From: Candidatus Iainarchaeum sp.
Lineage (GTDB): Archaea; Iainarchaeota; Iainarchaeia; JAGGVJ01
Direction of reading: 5' to 3'
Length of the DNA stretch: 64,000 bases
Assembly: GCA_021158055.1 (NCBI GenBank)
Contig: JAGGVJ010000040.1
Coordinates: forward strand, 1-64,000
Made by a program: the position numbers and the translations under genes. The notes under the pieces were generated by a model that was given only the letters and a program-made list of their open reading frames with translations, searched no databases and was not told the DNA's origin. This document shows positions 48,727-57,842 of the stretch, in pieces. How positions within the stretch are numbered: position 1 is the stretch's first letter; the number at the start of each line of letters is the position of its first letter.

Positions 48727-48876
48727 ACTCAAATAAACCAATCCTGATTTTTAATTTAATTCCACTGTCTCCAATCAACAACCGGTTCAAACAACCACCA
48801 GTCATGATAAACATTGCGGTTAAACCTTTAAAATAATTACCTTATTAAAAACATTTAGCAAAAGCGGTAAAAAAAA

Positions 48877-49308
48877 TCAAAGAAAAAACGGGACTGCCGC
48901 TGCAAGCGCTGACACCGCAAGCAAAGCAAACGCTATTTTGACCGGCTTGTTCGTGTTTGACTTTCCCCGCAGGTCTGCGTGGAGTTCAAGTCCGAGGTAC
49001 GCGCCTGCAAAAAGCGCGATGAAAACCGGAAAAAACGTTTGGGCTGCTGCCTGTGGGTTTTCCTGCATAAGTTTGCCGACTGCCTGTCCGAAAAAAAAAC
49101 TCGGCACAAAAGAAAAATAGCCGAAAAAAAGCATCGCTGACACAAAAGGCGCAACAGTTCCAAGCAAAACTGCGACAAGCAACTGGTCTGAAGTGATATT
49201 CAGGGGCACTTCAAAAAGCACCCCTTGTTCAAGCGCAAACCCAGCCAGAAGCCCGGCTGCAAAAAACGCAAGGGCAACCACCAAAAAAACCTGTTTCGGT
49301 TTCATCAT
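48877..49308 (-). CDS. Polytopic membrane protein, 143 residues
   Basis: Four hydrophobic segments (about 8-26, 43-66, 90-108, 124-142; for example VFLVVALAFFAAGLLAGF and AFALLAVSALAAAVPFF). No family recognised with confidence; SpoIIM-like small membrane proteins were considered but the sequence is not close enough. It is located between the two giant surface-protein genes with gaps of 64 and about 150 bp, which suggests a role in their export or anchoring. Confidence 0.7.
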   Translation of the reverse strand: MMKPKQVFLVVALAFFAAGLLAGFALEQGVLFEVPLNITSDQLLVAVLLGTVAPFVSAMLFFGYFSFVPSFFFGQAVGKLMQENPQAAAQTFFPVFIALFAGAYLGLELHADLRGKSNTNKPVKIAFALLAVSALAAAVPFFL

Positions 49309-49372
49309 TCAGACACTGTTCCTTTATTCAATTGCTTATCACATCTCTCAGATTTCTCAAATTTCTCAAGCA

Positions 49373-52300
49373 TTACACTTCTTCAAAAGTCACTATGCAG
49401 TTGTCGTGCTGTGCAATATACACGTCGAGTGCCCAGCATGCGCCTGCAATTGCTGCGCTTCCCAACGGGTTGATTCTCTTTACTTTTTTTAATGACTCAA
49501 GTTTTTTCTCGGTTTCTTCAACACCTTTTGTCATTTCATTGCTTTTAGCCACAAACTCACTGTGTTTTTCCGTGTTTTTCAAAAGCGCGTCTGTTACGTC
49601 ATCCCCTTCGTCGCTAAAGTTAACACCTTCGTCTGCAAGAGAACGTAAGTCAGTTTCCAGTTGCCCTTTACGGGCGGTCAACTCGTTTTGCGTTTCAAGC
49701 AGTTTTTCTTTACCCAGCGCTCCTCCCTCTATCTTTCCCTGCAACTTCCAAACATTTTCAAACTGCTCGTTTACTTTTTTAAGATTTTCAACTCTTTCCG
49801 CTTCAAATTCACTGAACATTTTCTGGGTGTCTTTCACTTCTTTCAAAAGTTCCCTGCGCACAGTCAATTCTTTATTTGACGCATCCATCGTTTTCACTAT
49901 GTCACCGGACAGCTTGTTTAACTCGCCGGTTTCCTTTACAAGATTTGTTTTGCCCTGCTCTAACGTCTGAATGCCTTTTTTAAGATTACTGGTATCTATT
50001 TCAATTTTCTTGAAATCACTTAAAGATGTCAAAACATTATCAAGAGCAGAATCATAACCCATTGTCAGGTTAGAGAACGCGCTATTTCCCTTGATTTCAC
50101 TTACTGCATCTGCCAGTTTGGCCGGGTCGTCCCCCTTATTCACCATGTCCCTGAAGTCTGTGATAAATTTTCGATCCATATCATCTAATGTGTCCCCCGG
50201 AGCAGTCATAAATTCATCAATACCTTCCAAAAGCACTTGTTTATTCTGTTTAAAAAGATGGCCTGCATCGTCAAGACGGGGACTGAGATCATTTAACGCA
50301 GCCCTGTTTTGAGTTATGGTTTCCTCAATGCCTTTCACTTGCTCCATGTTCAGATTCATGGTGTCATTTGCATTCTTGAAAGCCGATTCCAACCCCTTGA
50401 CATCAAGTTCTGCCGGTTTTGTTTTGCTGAGATTATCCAACACATCCTTTAATGCCTTTTTTGAATCATCAATTTCTTTATTGACGGTGTCCAGTGCATC
50501 CAAATGCGCTTTATAAACAAGATCATCACCCATCCCGGCCGTATCTATCTTCATGCCTGCCAGTATGGCGTCTCTTTCTTTAGTCAAACCAGCTACTTTG
50601 CCGTCTAATTTACTTATATCATCTTCTAACCTGGCTATTTCATCCAGAGTATCTGCATATTTACTCCATTTGCCTGCCGCGTTCTTGTATGATTCGGCTA
50701 TTTCTTTCTTGATATTATAGTTGTCAAGATAATTCTTATTGCCCAAAACCAGCAACTTAAGCTGTTTTCCAGACGAGTCAAGTGCATCCGGTTCAAGAAC
50801 CTGTGAAGCTACTGCTCTTTGTATCTTGAACTGCCTGATTGCCGGATACAAACGTCTAAACGGCTGCGCAAGAGCCCCTTTTACTTTTTTTAACTTGCCG
50901 CTGCTTTCAACGACTTCTTCCCCGAGCTTCTTGTAAGAACAAATAGCTCCCGCAGCTGTGGGGCCGGCAGTAATCCCTGCGGCTATCATCGGGGTGTAAT
51001 AAGGTGAACGCGTCAAAGTGCTGATGTCAGTGAAGCCCTCCCCTGCTTCTTTGAACTTATTCTTATAGGCCATGTGGTCAAAGCCAACCTTCAGTATTTC
51101 GTCAACAACCAAAAAGTCAACCAACTGGTCAGCTACGAAAAGCCCGGCACTGGCTCCCGCGCCTGCCGGGTTCCAGGACATCAATGCTGCCCCGCCCCTG
51201 GCCACTGCAACCCCTGTCACAATCGTGCAGGCTGAATTCATTGCAGGGCAAGTGTTGATTGTCGGGCTTTCCTTGATTTCAATGTTCATCCTCAGTTTGA
51301 CACCGTCATCACCCTTCATAACCTTTTCATTTCCATCCTCAGTCGTCATCAATCCGCTCCACCTTATTTCCGGCCTGCAGCTGTGGCAGTCATCTGTCAA
51401 CATACTCTCGCCCCAAAAGTCAGATGAAAACGTGCTTCCCCAAAATTTTTCATCAACATCTGCAACGCACGTGGCCCAAGCGGGCTCGTTTTCCTTGTCC
51501 CTCAGGTTATGTATTTTATCTCTGAAAACATCTTTTGTGAAATCTTCTCCCGTGTACTTGATTTTGTACCCGCCGTAGATTCCTGTGCCGGTGTCAAAAG
51601 AAATCAGCGCCGCAGTGCATTCACAGGCAATAAGACTTGCCAGCGCTTCAGCATCTTTCACAATCAAAGTCCGCCCGTCCTTGTCAACTTCCACCCTGCC
51701 CTCAAACTCAGGCAATATTATTTTCCAATTTCCATTGGCAAACACGCACTCGTTTCTGCCCGCGTCTTTTGCGTTCAAAGGAGCTTCAGTCAAACCCGTA
51801 ATCACAAACGAATCAATCTTTGCCCTGTCGCCTTCACGTTTTGAAGTGGACTGCGACCCGAAATAACAACCGATCGGTTTTGCTCCGGAAGCAATCTCAA
51901 CAAAAGCACTCACTGCTGTTCCAATTGATTTGTTGAGATCTTCTGATGAGTCTCCAAGAGCATTCTTGTCAATCACCAATTCAAAAATATTACTGCCGAA
52001 CTTGGAAACATCGTGGTGAATCACACCGTAAGCTGGGTAGCCGATGTCCTTATTAAGAATATCAACCAATTCGCTTTCTTCTTTAGTCAAATTAGCCGAA
52101 TCCCTAAAGAGCAACTTGACAACGTTTTTTCCGCCGACGACATCAAGAGATGTTTTTACCCTGCCATCTTTTTCAAGCAAATTATAATCCAGTTCAGTTC
52201 CGCTTAAACCCGAAGCGATTTCTTCAACTATTCCCTTAAAACTGTCTTCTTCGTTCTTAGGAATTACAAAAACTGTGTTTTTCATTTCAGCTGCATCTTC

Positions 52301-55300
52301 CGAACTCAGGTTATCCCAAGGCAAAAGAGTGCTCATGTGAAGTGCGTTTCCTTCACAGGCAGCTGTTTCACCGACATAGCTCGTTTCTACAAAGATACTG
52401 AACTGACTGCCTATTTCACCATCACGGGCAAAAAACACCGGCTTGAACTTTACTTTGTACCAACCGCATTTCCTAAGTAACTCTTCCGAGTCATAATCAT
52501 TGTGTGAATCATAATCATTGTGTGAATCATAACCATAGTGTGAATCATAATCATAGTGTGAATCATAATCATAGTGTGAATCATAATCATAGTATATGTC
52601 TCCACCGGTGCTTATTCTACCTGAATTCACCATTTCTCTGTAATCACCGCTCACTATCTGCCCGTTAAAGTAACGTGAAACAACATTGGTTTTTGCCCGT
52701 TTCAACGCTTCTAAAGTCACCCGGTCATCCATCAGGAACAAGTCAACCCCGTTTAATATCCAGTCATCCTGCGGAACAAGACCTGACTGAAGCAACTCTT
52801 CAAAAGTGCAGATGTTTCTTTTAGATGACCCGCACCCGATATCCCTGATTTTCTTGCCTTCAAATGCTGTCAGTATCTTATCCATGAACCGGTCTGCTTT
52901 TTCAATTACATATTCAGCGGCCTGCATCCCATCACAGTACCCGTCACTGCAGTCCCCGCTCAAACCTGCTTTTGTCGGAATCGAGACAGTTTTTGTTATC
53001 CCGATATCCGGGTCGCATGAGTGAACCAGATACTCTGTCGTGAAATCGGATGTCTTCAAATCAGAGCCTATTTCCACGTTTATCATTATAAGCTCGCTTA
53101 AAATTTCTGTATCTGAAGATGTTTCACCTGCAATGAAAACACCTTTCTGGAAGCTGTCACTCACTATAGCTGCTCTTTTGGACACTCTTTTCAACCTAAA
53201 GTCAAACTGCGCGGTTTCACCGTCAAAAAGAGACCTTTTTGAACCTTCTGAAAAGTCAATGTACAACCTGAAATCGTTAAGAGGAATGAAATCGACAAAC
53301 CTGGTTATCCTTTTGCCGCACTCGTTCTTGATAACAACTGAACTTTTTATTTCATCAAAGTAAGCAGTTGTTGAAACAAAATCAATTGACTCCGAACTGA
53401 TTACCTTCAGGCAACCTTCTTCTTCGGGAACTATTTCCACAATCAAGCCCACTTCCCTTGAAACTGAAGTGACTTTTCCCGGCTTGTTCTTATAATAGAC
53501 ATCTGCGTCGATAACAAGAGTCCCGGTCATTCTCCCTGCCTCTCCGCTGTAACCTGAAGCATCAACTTCAATTTCAAAATGAGTTGTGTCTTCCGGTTCA
53601 AGCTCATCTATTGTTGACGATGCTTCAGTCTCGCTCAAATAATTCACATAAATATTCGGGTTGATCTCCCAGTCTTCTGCTTTTTCACTTATCCTAATGT
53701 TTTTGAAAGTAACCGAACCGCGGTTTTTCAAGACAAGTTTTTCTGCATTGCCGTCCAGTATATCAAGCGATTCCCCCGCCTTGAGCTTTAGCTTTACCTT
53801 GTTCTCAACATCAAGGGCTGCTGCCTCGTCAAGGAACACCACTGCATAGTCAAGCTCTCCTGAAACGTCCTGCGAGCCGTTTTCCCCCCTGAAAACAAGG
53901 GTTCCGACAACATCATCATCTTCAGCGTTGTTCTCGCTGTCATCCAAAGTGTCTGCCTGGAAAGTCACAAGGACAGTCGCCTTGTTCTCGCCTGAAAGCG
54001 AATCAGCTGAAAGCAATTCTATAACTGTACTTTCTTCTTCACCTGTCCCTTCAATCACCTGGTTTCCGTTGCAGTCAAGGACAAAAATTCCACCGTCAAG
54101 ATCATTGCTGGAATAAGCGACAATGTTTGACAAATCAATCCCACAATTGTTTTTCAAAACGACTTCCATTGAATTGAACGCAGTGTCAAGGTCTTCTGAG
54201 CCGACCACAAACTCTGTCTGCGACGGGGTCACTTCAAGGCATTCCGCAATTACCTGCGCGTCTATTTTCGGCGCGTACAAGAGTTTTATCCTTCCCTGCG
54301 CTGTCACATACTCGTTGTCTTTCACTGCAAATATCTTGATTGTGGCCTCGGCTGACGCGGAATCCGTCGAGTCAGGGAAATAACCTGAAGTGAACGTGAG
54401 GTAAGTTGTCTCGCCAGGCCCGAGCAATCTTGTGATTGATGCGTCGTCGAGCTCCAAGCTGAAATCATCATCCGGAAAGCCCTCGTCGCGTTCAACTACA
54501 ACCTGCAGGTCAGTGAGTTTTTTGCTTGAGCTATTTTTTATGGCAAGCTGTTTTGTCGCGGTTTTTATATTAAGGGGAATCTCAATCACAAACGGGTCTT
54601 CGTCAATTGCGATCGCCGCTTCTTTTCCGACACGCACAAGAATTGTCTCTTCGGCAAAGTGATCTGCTGAAACATTTACTGCAATGACTCCCGAGGCAGG
54701 CTCAATTGTGGTTGCGTAGACGCCGTTTCTTCCGCGGTTTCTCTTGTCTTTTCCTGTAATTGTTATTGTTTTGTTTCCAAGCGGTTTCCCGATGTTGTTG
54801 ACCAGTTTTATCGTGGCGTCGGTAACTGCTTCAAAATCTCCCGCGCGAAGCACTGTTATCATAAACTGGGTTTTTTCACCTGCAACAGCCATTTCCGGCT
54901 CAACGAAAACACTGAGCCCCAGTCCCGCAACAACTTTAAGGAACAGCTCTTTTTCAATCAGCACTTCACCTGACCTTTTCACAATTATTTTTACTGAAGC
55001 CGAGTTGTTTTCAGCTGTCGGGACAAACACTGCCTCAAGGCCTGTTCCCCTGTTTTTCCCAAGGCTTTCAAGGTTGACTGCAAGCGCGTGCGCTTCGTCA
55101 TCAAGCTGTGTCTGGGTTCCAAGGTAATGGTATGACACAAAGTCAAGCGATGCGTCAGAATTTAAAATTTCCACCTGCAAATCTTCAAGGTCTTGTTTTG
55201 CCTGCACTTCGATTCCAAGCGAGTAGACCGCGCTCAAGTACGCCTCACTTGCAGTCAGGTCCTTGATTTCTTCCCCGGTTATTGCCCTTGAAAAACCGTA

Positions 55301-57670
55301 ATTCATGCAGATTTCCTGCGTGCATTCAACCGTATTTTGCGTCACTGAAAATTCAACGGGTGTGGTGGCTGCGTAAAGCGGCTGTTTTCCTTCAGAGTCA
55401 ATCAAAGTTCCAAGTTCTTCGTCAAACGGGCTTCTTTCCATGCCGCCCAGGTTTATGTAAGTCCAGCCCCTGAAATTGAATTTCACTCTCTCGCCCAAAA
55501 CCACGTTGTCTTTCACCTGAACTGCAAAGTCCACAACATGCGTTCCTTTCCCGACATCTTTTCCAACCACCTGCACCCACTTGTTCATCTGTCCTGAAAG
55601 CGTGGTTCCTGCCATGTCAATATCCTGTCCAAGCGGGGGGTTGTGGGTCGTGCCTGAAGACGGTTCTCCCATCGCCTGCATCACTCCCGTGATTGCAACA
55701 TTGTCTTTTGCTGAAAAGTCGTTTTCTTCAAGGCCTGTCATCAAAAACAACCCTGCCTCGTCTGACGCGGCGGCCGTGTTCAACGCGACTCTTGCGCGGT
55801 ACTGCTTGCTTTCAACAACGCTTTCTACCCTGTTTCCGAACCTGTCGAACAAGCCGATGAAAACCGCGCCCGTGGAATCCGCGGGGCTGAAAAGCTGTAC
55901 ATCTATGCGGTTTTCTTTTGAAGAGTCAATGTTTATGACATGGGAAAAGTATTTTGCGCTGCCAGGCGATTCAACGACTGCGTAAGCCTGTATGCCTTCA
56001 ACAACGTCAAACTCGGCAACCCCATTTGAATCCGTGACAGTCGGCGACGAAAGCTCTTTGCCTAAAACCGTTGCCGCATTGTCAAATAAAATCACGCTTG
56101 CTCCTGAAACCGGGTTTTCTTCTTTTGTCACTTTGACCGTGACTTTTGTCTGCGTTGCGCTTATGTCAATCATTGGTTCCTGCGTGGTCGGAGTTTCCAC
56201 TGGTTTTGCCACTCCGACTTTGGAGCCGACGTATGCCTTTGCAATGACTGTCTTGTTGTTCGGAACGTCGCTGAACTCCGCGCAACCGCTTGAACCGGTC
56301 AATTCTGACGGGATTCCCAGCACTTTTGACGCAGTCTCAAAAAGAACAACCGGCACACCGTTTAACGGTGCCTTGGTGTCTTCTTCGCGGACACACACTC
56401 TAAGGGTTGATGTATTTTCCTTGGTTGACAGCTCCATTGAAGCCAAAACTGATTCCCCTGCCCCGACATCTGTCCTGACAAACGGGACATAGTTGCCTGA
56501 GTAGACAGAAACCATGTATTTTTTTGACTTGTCCACAAGAACTTTTCCTGTCCCGTCGATGTCCTGCGATTTCACGAGAACGCCGTCCAGATAAACGTTT
56601 ACGGCTGCTTCAAGGGGTGTTCCGGTCATGGTTCTTGCAGTGACGTTTATAAAGTCGCTGTTTGCAAAATCAGCTGTTGAAATAATCATTTCAAGTTTGT
56701 TTTCAGCGTTTGAAAGGACCTGAACGGCTTTTTCAGTCTGGCTCAAGTACTCTTCTTTTGACACCGTCACGTTGTAAAGTCCTGGTATCAGCCCTCTTAA
56801 AACTGTTTTTCCGTCAACGTCGGTCTTTTCAGAAGACGCGAGTTCTGCAACGCCTTTTGGGCGGGCTTCAACCTCCGCTCCTTCAACTGCATCGCCGTTT
56901 ATGTCTTCAATGTAAACCAGTAAATCTGCAGGTTCGCTTTCATCGGCTTCAAGGCTTATGGAGAGCTCCTGGTCTGAGTTGAACGTGAATGTTTCGCTTT
57001 TTTCCTGATAGCCCGGGGATGTGAAAACAAGGTCAATGTCTTGTCCCTGCGGAACTATCGCTTCAATTACCCCGTTTTCTTTTATGGTGTATGTTCCAAG
57101 GTCTTCTCCTTCTTTCATTACCTTGACTGTGCCTTCCCTTACAATGCTGTCAAAATCGGTTGTGACTCTCATCACTACTTTCACGTTTGTTTTTTCAAGT
57201 TTTGAAAGCGAAAAATCCTGCTGAAGCGAAGTGAAATAAAAGGATTTGTCAAGGGTTTCGTAGTCATACTTTGTTATCTCTACTGTGCCGTAACTATTGA
57301 GCTTGTCGAAATTTTCTATTGTTGCAATTCCTTTTGAATCGGTTTTTCCGATAAACGAGCTTAAGGTATCCGGGTAGGTTATCCTGACATCAGCCCCTTC
57401 AATGGCTGCTCCTGTTTCCGCATCAACGACTTTTACCTGAAGCGTTCCAGAGGCGGGGGTGCCAAGCATGAAAAACGCGACAAGCCCAATGAAAAAAATC
57501 GTCAAAAATAACGGGAAAACAGGTATGTTCTTGTCTTCAAGCGCGTCTATTACGCGGTAAACAGGGATTCCGTGGTCATCCACAAAATCCATCAAACCAA
57601 AAAACTTGTTTTCCACGCCGTAATAAAAGTCGTTCAAATTGTCTTTAACTGACTTGGATGCCAACTTCAT
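49373..57670 (-). CDS. Giant surface protein 2, 2,765 residues
   Basis: A paralogue of the 2,075-residue protein. It has a short cytoplasmic tail (NDFYYGVENKFFGLMDFVDD, IPVYRVIDALEDKNIPVFP), one transmembrane helix (about 51-71), and numerous extracellular beta modules (GTLQVKVVDAETGAAIEGAD; repeated carboxypeptidase-regulatory-like domains to about 640). At residues about 1690-1728 a tandem DSHYDY repeat is encoded by an 18-bp unit (52488-52595). Hydrophobic stretches near 2140-2190 and 2220-2245 are followed by a long coiled coil (about 2330-2730) and a last hydrophobic segment ending NCIVTFEEV. The coiled coil and late hydrophobic regions are absent from paralogue 1. GGGGGT precedes ATG 57670. 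Confidence 0.82.
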   Translation of the reverse strand: MKLASKSVKDNLNDFYYGVENKFFGLMDFVDDHGIPVYRVIDALEDKNIPVFPLFLTIFFIGLVAFFMLGTPASGTLQVKVVDAETGAAIEGADVRITYPDTLSSFIGKTDSKGIATIENFDKLNSYGTVEITKYDYETLDKSFYFTSLQQDFSLSKLEKTNVKVVMRVTTDFDSIVREGTVKVMKEGEDLGTYTIKENGVIEAIVPQGQDIDLVFTSPGYQEKSETFTFNSDQELSISLEADESEPADLLVYIEDINGDAVEGAEVEARPKGVAELASSEKTDVDGKTVLRGLIPGLYNVTVSKEEYLSQTEKAVQVLSNAENKLEMIISTADFANSDFINVTARTMTGTPLEAAVNVYLDGVLVKSQDIDGTGKVLVDKSKKYMVSVYSGNYVPFVRTDVGAGESVLASMELSTKENTSTLRVCVREEDTKAPLNGVPVVLFETASKVLGIPSELTGSSGCAEFSDVPNNKTVIAKAYVGSKVGVAKPVETPTTQEPMIDISATQTKVTVKVTKEENPVSGASVILFDNAATVLGKELSSPTVTDSNGVAEFDVVEGIQAYAVVESPGSAKYFSHVINIDSSKENRIDVQLFSPADSTGAVFIGLFDRFGNRVESVVESKQYRARVALNTAAASDEAGLFLMTGLEENDFSAKDNVAITGVMQAMGEPSSGTTHNPPLGQDIDMAGTTLSGQMNKWVQVVGKDVGKGTHVVDFAVQVKDNVVLGERVKFNFRGWTYINLGGMERSPFDEELGTLIDSEGKQPLYAATTPVEFSVTQNTVECTQEICMNYGFSRAITGEEIKDLTASEAYLSAVYSLGIEVQAKQDLEDLQVEILNSDASLDFVSYHYLGTQTQLDDEAHALAVNLESLGKNRGTGLEAVFVPTAENNSASVKIIVKRSGEVLIEKELFLKVVAGLGLSVFVEPEMAVAGEKTQFMITVLRAGDFEAVTDATIKLVNNIGKPLGNKTITITGKDKRNRGRNGVYATTIEPASGVIAVNVSADHFAEETILVRVGKEAAIAIDEDPFVIEIPLNIKTATKQLAIKNSSSKKLTDLQVVVERDEGFPDDDFSLELDDASITRLLGPGETTYLTFTSGYFPDSTDSASAEATIKIFAVKDNEYVTAQGRIKLLYAPKIDAQVIAECLEVTPSQTEFVVGSEDLDTAFNSMEVVLKNNCGIDLSNIVAYSSNDLDGGIFVLDCNGNQVIEGTGEEESTVIELLSADSLSGENKATVLVTFQADTLDDSENNAEDDDVVGTLVFRGENGSQDVSGELDYAVVFLDEAAALDVENKVKLKLKAGESLDILDGNAEKLVLKNRGSVTFKNIRISEKAEDWEINPNIYVNYLSETEASSTIDELEPEDTTHFEIEVDASGYSGEAGRMTGTLVIDADVYYKNKPGKVTSVSREVGLIVEIVPEEEGCLKVISSESIDFVSTTAYFDEIKSSVVIKNECGKRITRFVDFIPLNDFRLYIDFSEGSKRSLFDGETAQFDFRLKRVSKRAAIVSDSFQKGVFIAGETSSDTEILSELIMINVEIGSDLKTSDFTTEYLVHSCDPDIGITKTVSIPTKAGLSGDCSDGYCDGMQAAEYVIEKADRFMDKILTAFEGKKIRDIGCGSSKRNICTFEELLQSGLVPQDDWILNGVDLFLMDDRVTLEALKRAKTNVVSRYFNGQIVSGDYREMVNSGRISTGGDIYYDYDSHYDYDSHYDYDSHYGYDSHNDYDSHNDYDSEELLRKCGWYKVKFKPVFFARDGEIGSQFSIFVETSYVGETAACEGNALHMSTLLPWDNLSSEDAAEMKNTVFVIPKNEEDSFKGIVEEIASGLSGTELDYNLLEKDGRVKTSLDVVGGKNVVKLLFRDSANLTKEESELVDILNKDIGYPAYGVIHHDVSKFGSNIFELVIDKNALGDSSEDLNKSIGTAVSAFVEIASGAKPIGCYFGSQSTSKREGDRAKIDSFVITGLTEAPLNAKDAGRNECVFANGNWKIILPEFEGRVEVDKDGRTLIVKDAEALASLIACECTAALISFDTGTGIYGGYKIKYTGEDFTKDVFRDKIHNLRDKENEPAWATCVADVDEKFWGSTFSSDFWGESMLTDDCHSCRPEIRWSGLMTTEDGNEKVMKGDDGVKLRMNIEIKESPTINTCPAMNSACTIVTGVAVARGGAALMSWNPAGAGASAGLFVADQLVDFLVVDEILKVGFDHMAYKNKFKEAGEGFTDISTLTRSPYYTPMIAAGITAGPTAAGAICSYKKLGEEVVESSGKLKKVKGALAQPFRRLYPAIRQFKIQRAVASQVLEPDALDSSGKQLKLLVLGNKNYLDNYNIKKEIAESYKNAAGKWSKYADTLDEIARLEDDISKLDGKVAGLTKERDAILAGMKIDTAGMGDDLVYKAHLDALDTVNKEIDDSKKALKDVLDNLSKTKPAELDVKGLESAFKNANDTMNLNMEQVKGIEETITQNRAALNDLSPRLDDAGHLFKQNKQVLLEGIDEFMTAPGDTLDDMDRKFITDFRDMVNKGDDPAKLADAVSEIKGNSAFSNLTMGYDSALDNVLTSLSDFKKIEIDTSNLKKGIQTLEQGKTNLVKETGELNKLSGDIVKTMDASNKELTVRRELLKEVKDTQKMFSEFEAERVENLKKVNEQFENVWKLQGKIEGGALGKEKLLETQNELTARKGQLETDLRSLADEGVNFSDEGDDVTDALLKNTEKHSEFVAKSNEMTKGVEETEKKLESLKKVKRINPLGSAAIAGACWALDVYIAQHDNCIVTFEEV
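52488..52595. repeat. 18-bp in-frame tandem repeat, six copies
   Basis: Six copies of an 18-bp unit (consensus GAATCATAATCATAGTGT, plus strand) within giant protein 2, encoding the hexapeptide DSHYDY or DSHNDY on the minus strand. Two units differ at one base each, giving N for Y. Histidine/aspartate/tyrosine content suggests metal binding, but that is inference. Confidence 0.9.
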
Positions 57671-57842
57671 ACCCCCGATAACCTAAATAATCACATGCGG
57701 AATTAAACCGCATTAACTTTGTTGCAACAAAAATATAAGTTTTAATAATTGAAACACTTCAGCATATATATTCTTTTTTATATACTGTTATAATACAACA
57801 CATATCCGGACACAAAACCACCATGTCCACCATATACATTGT

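Noticed and set aside
41860-57180. Long plus-strand open frames antisense to the giant proteins
   Set aside because: They mirror the codon bias of the giant genes, lack homology and ribosome-binding sites.
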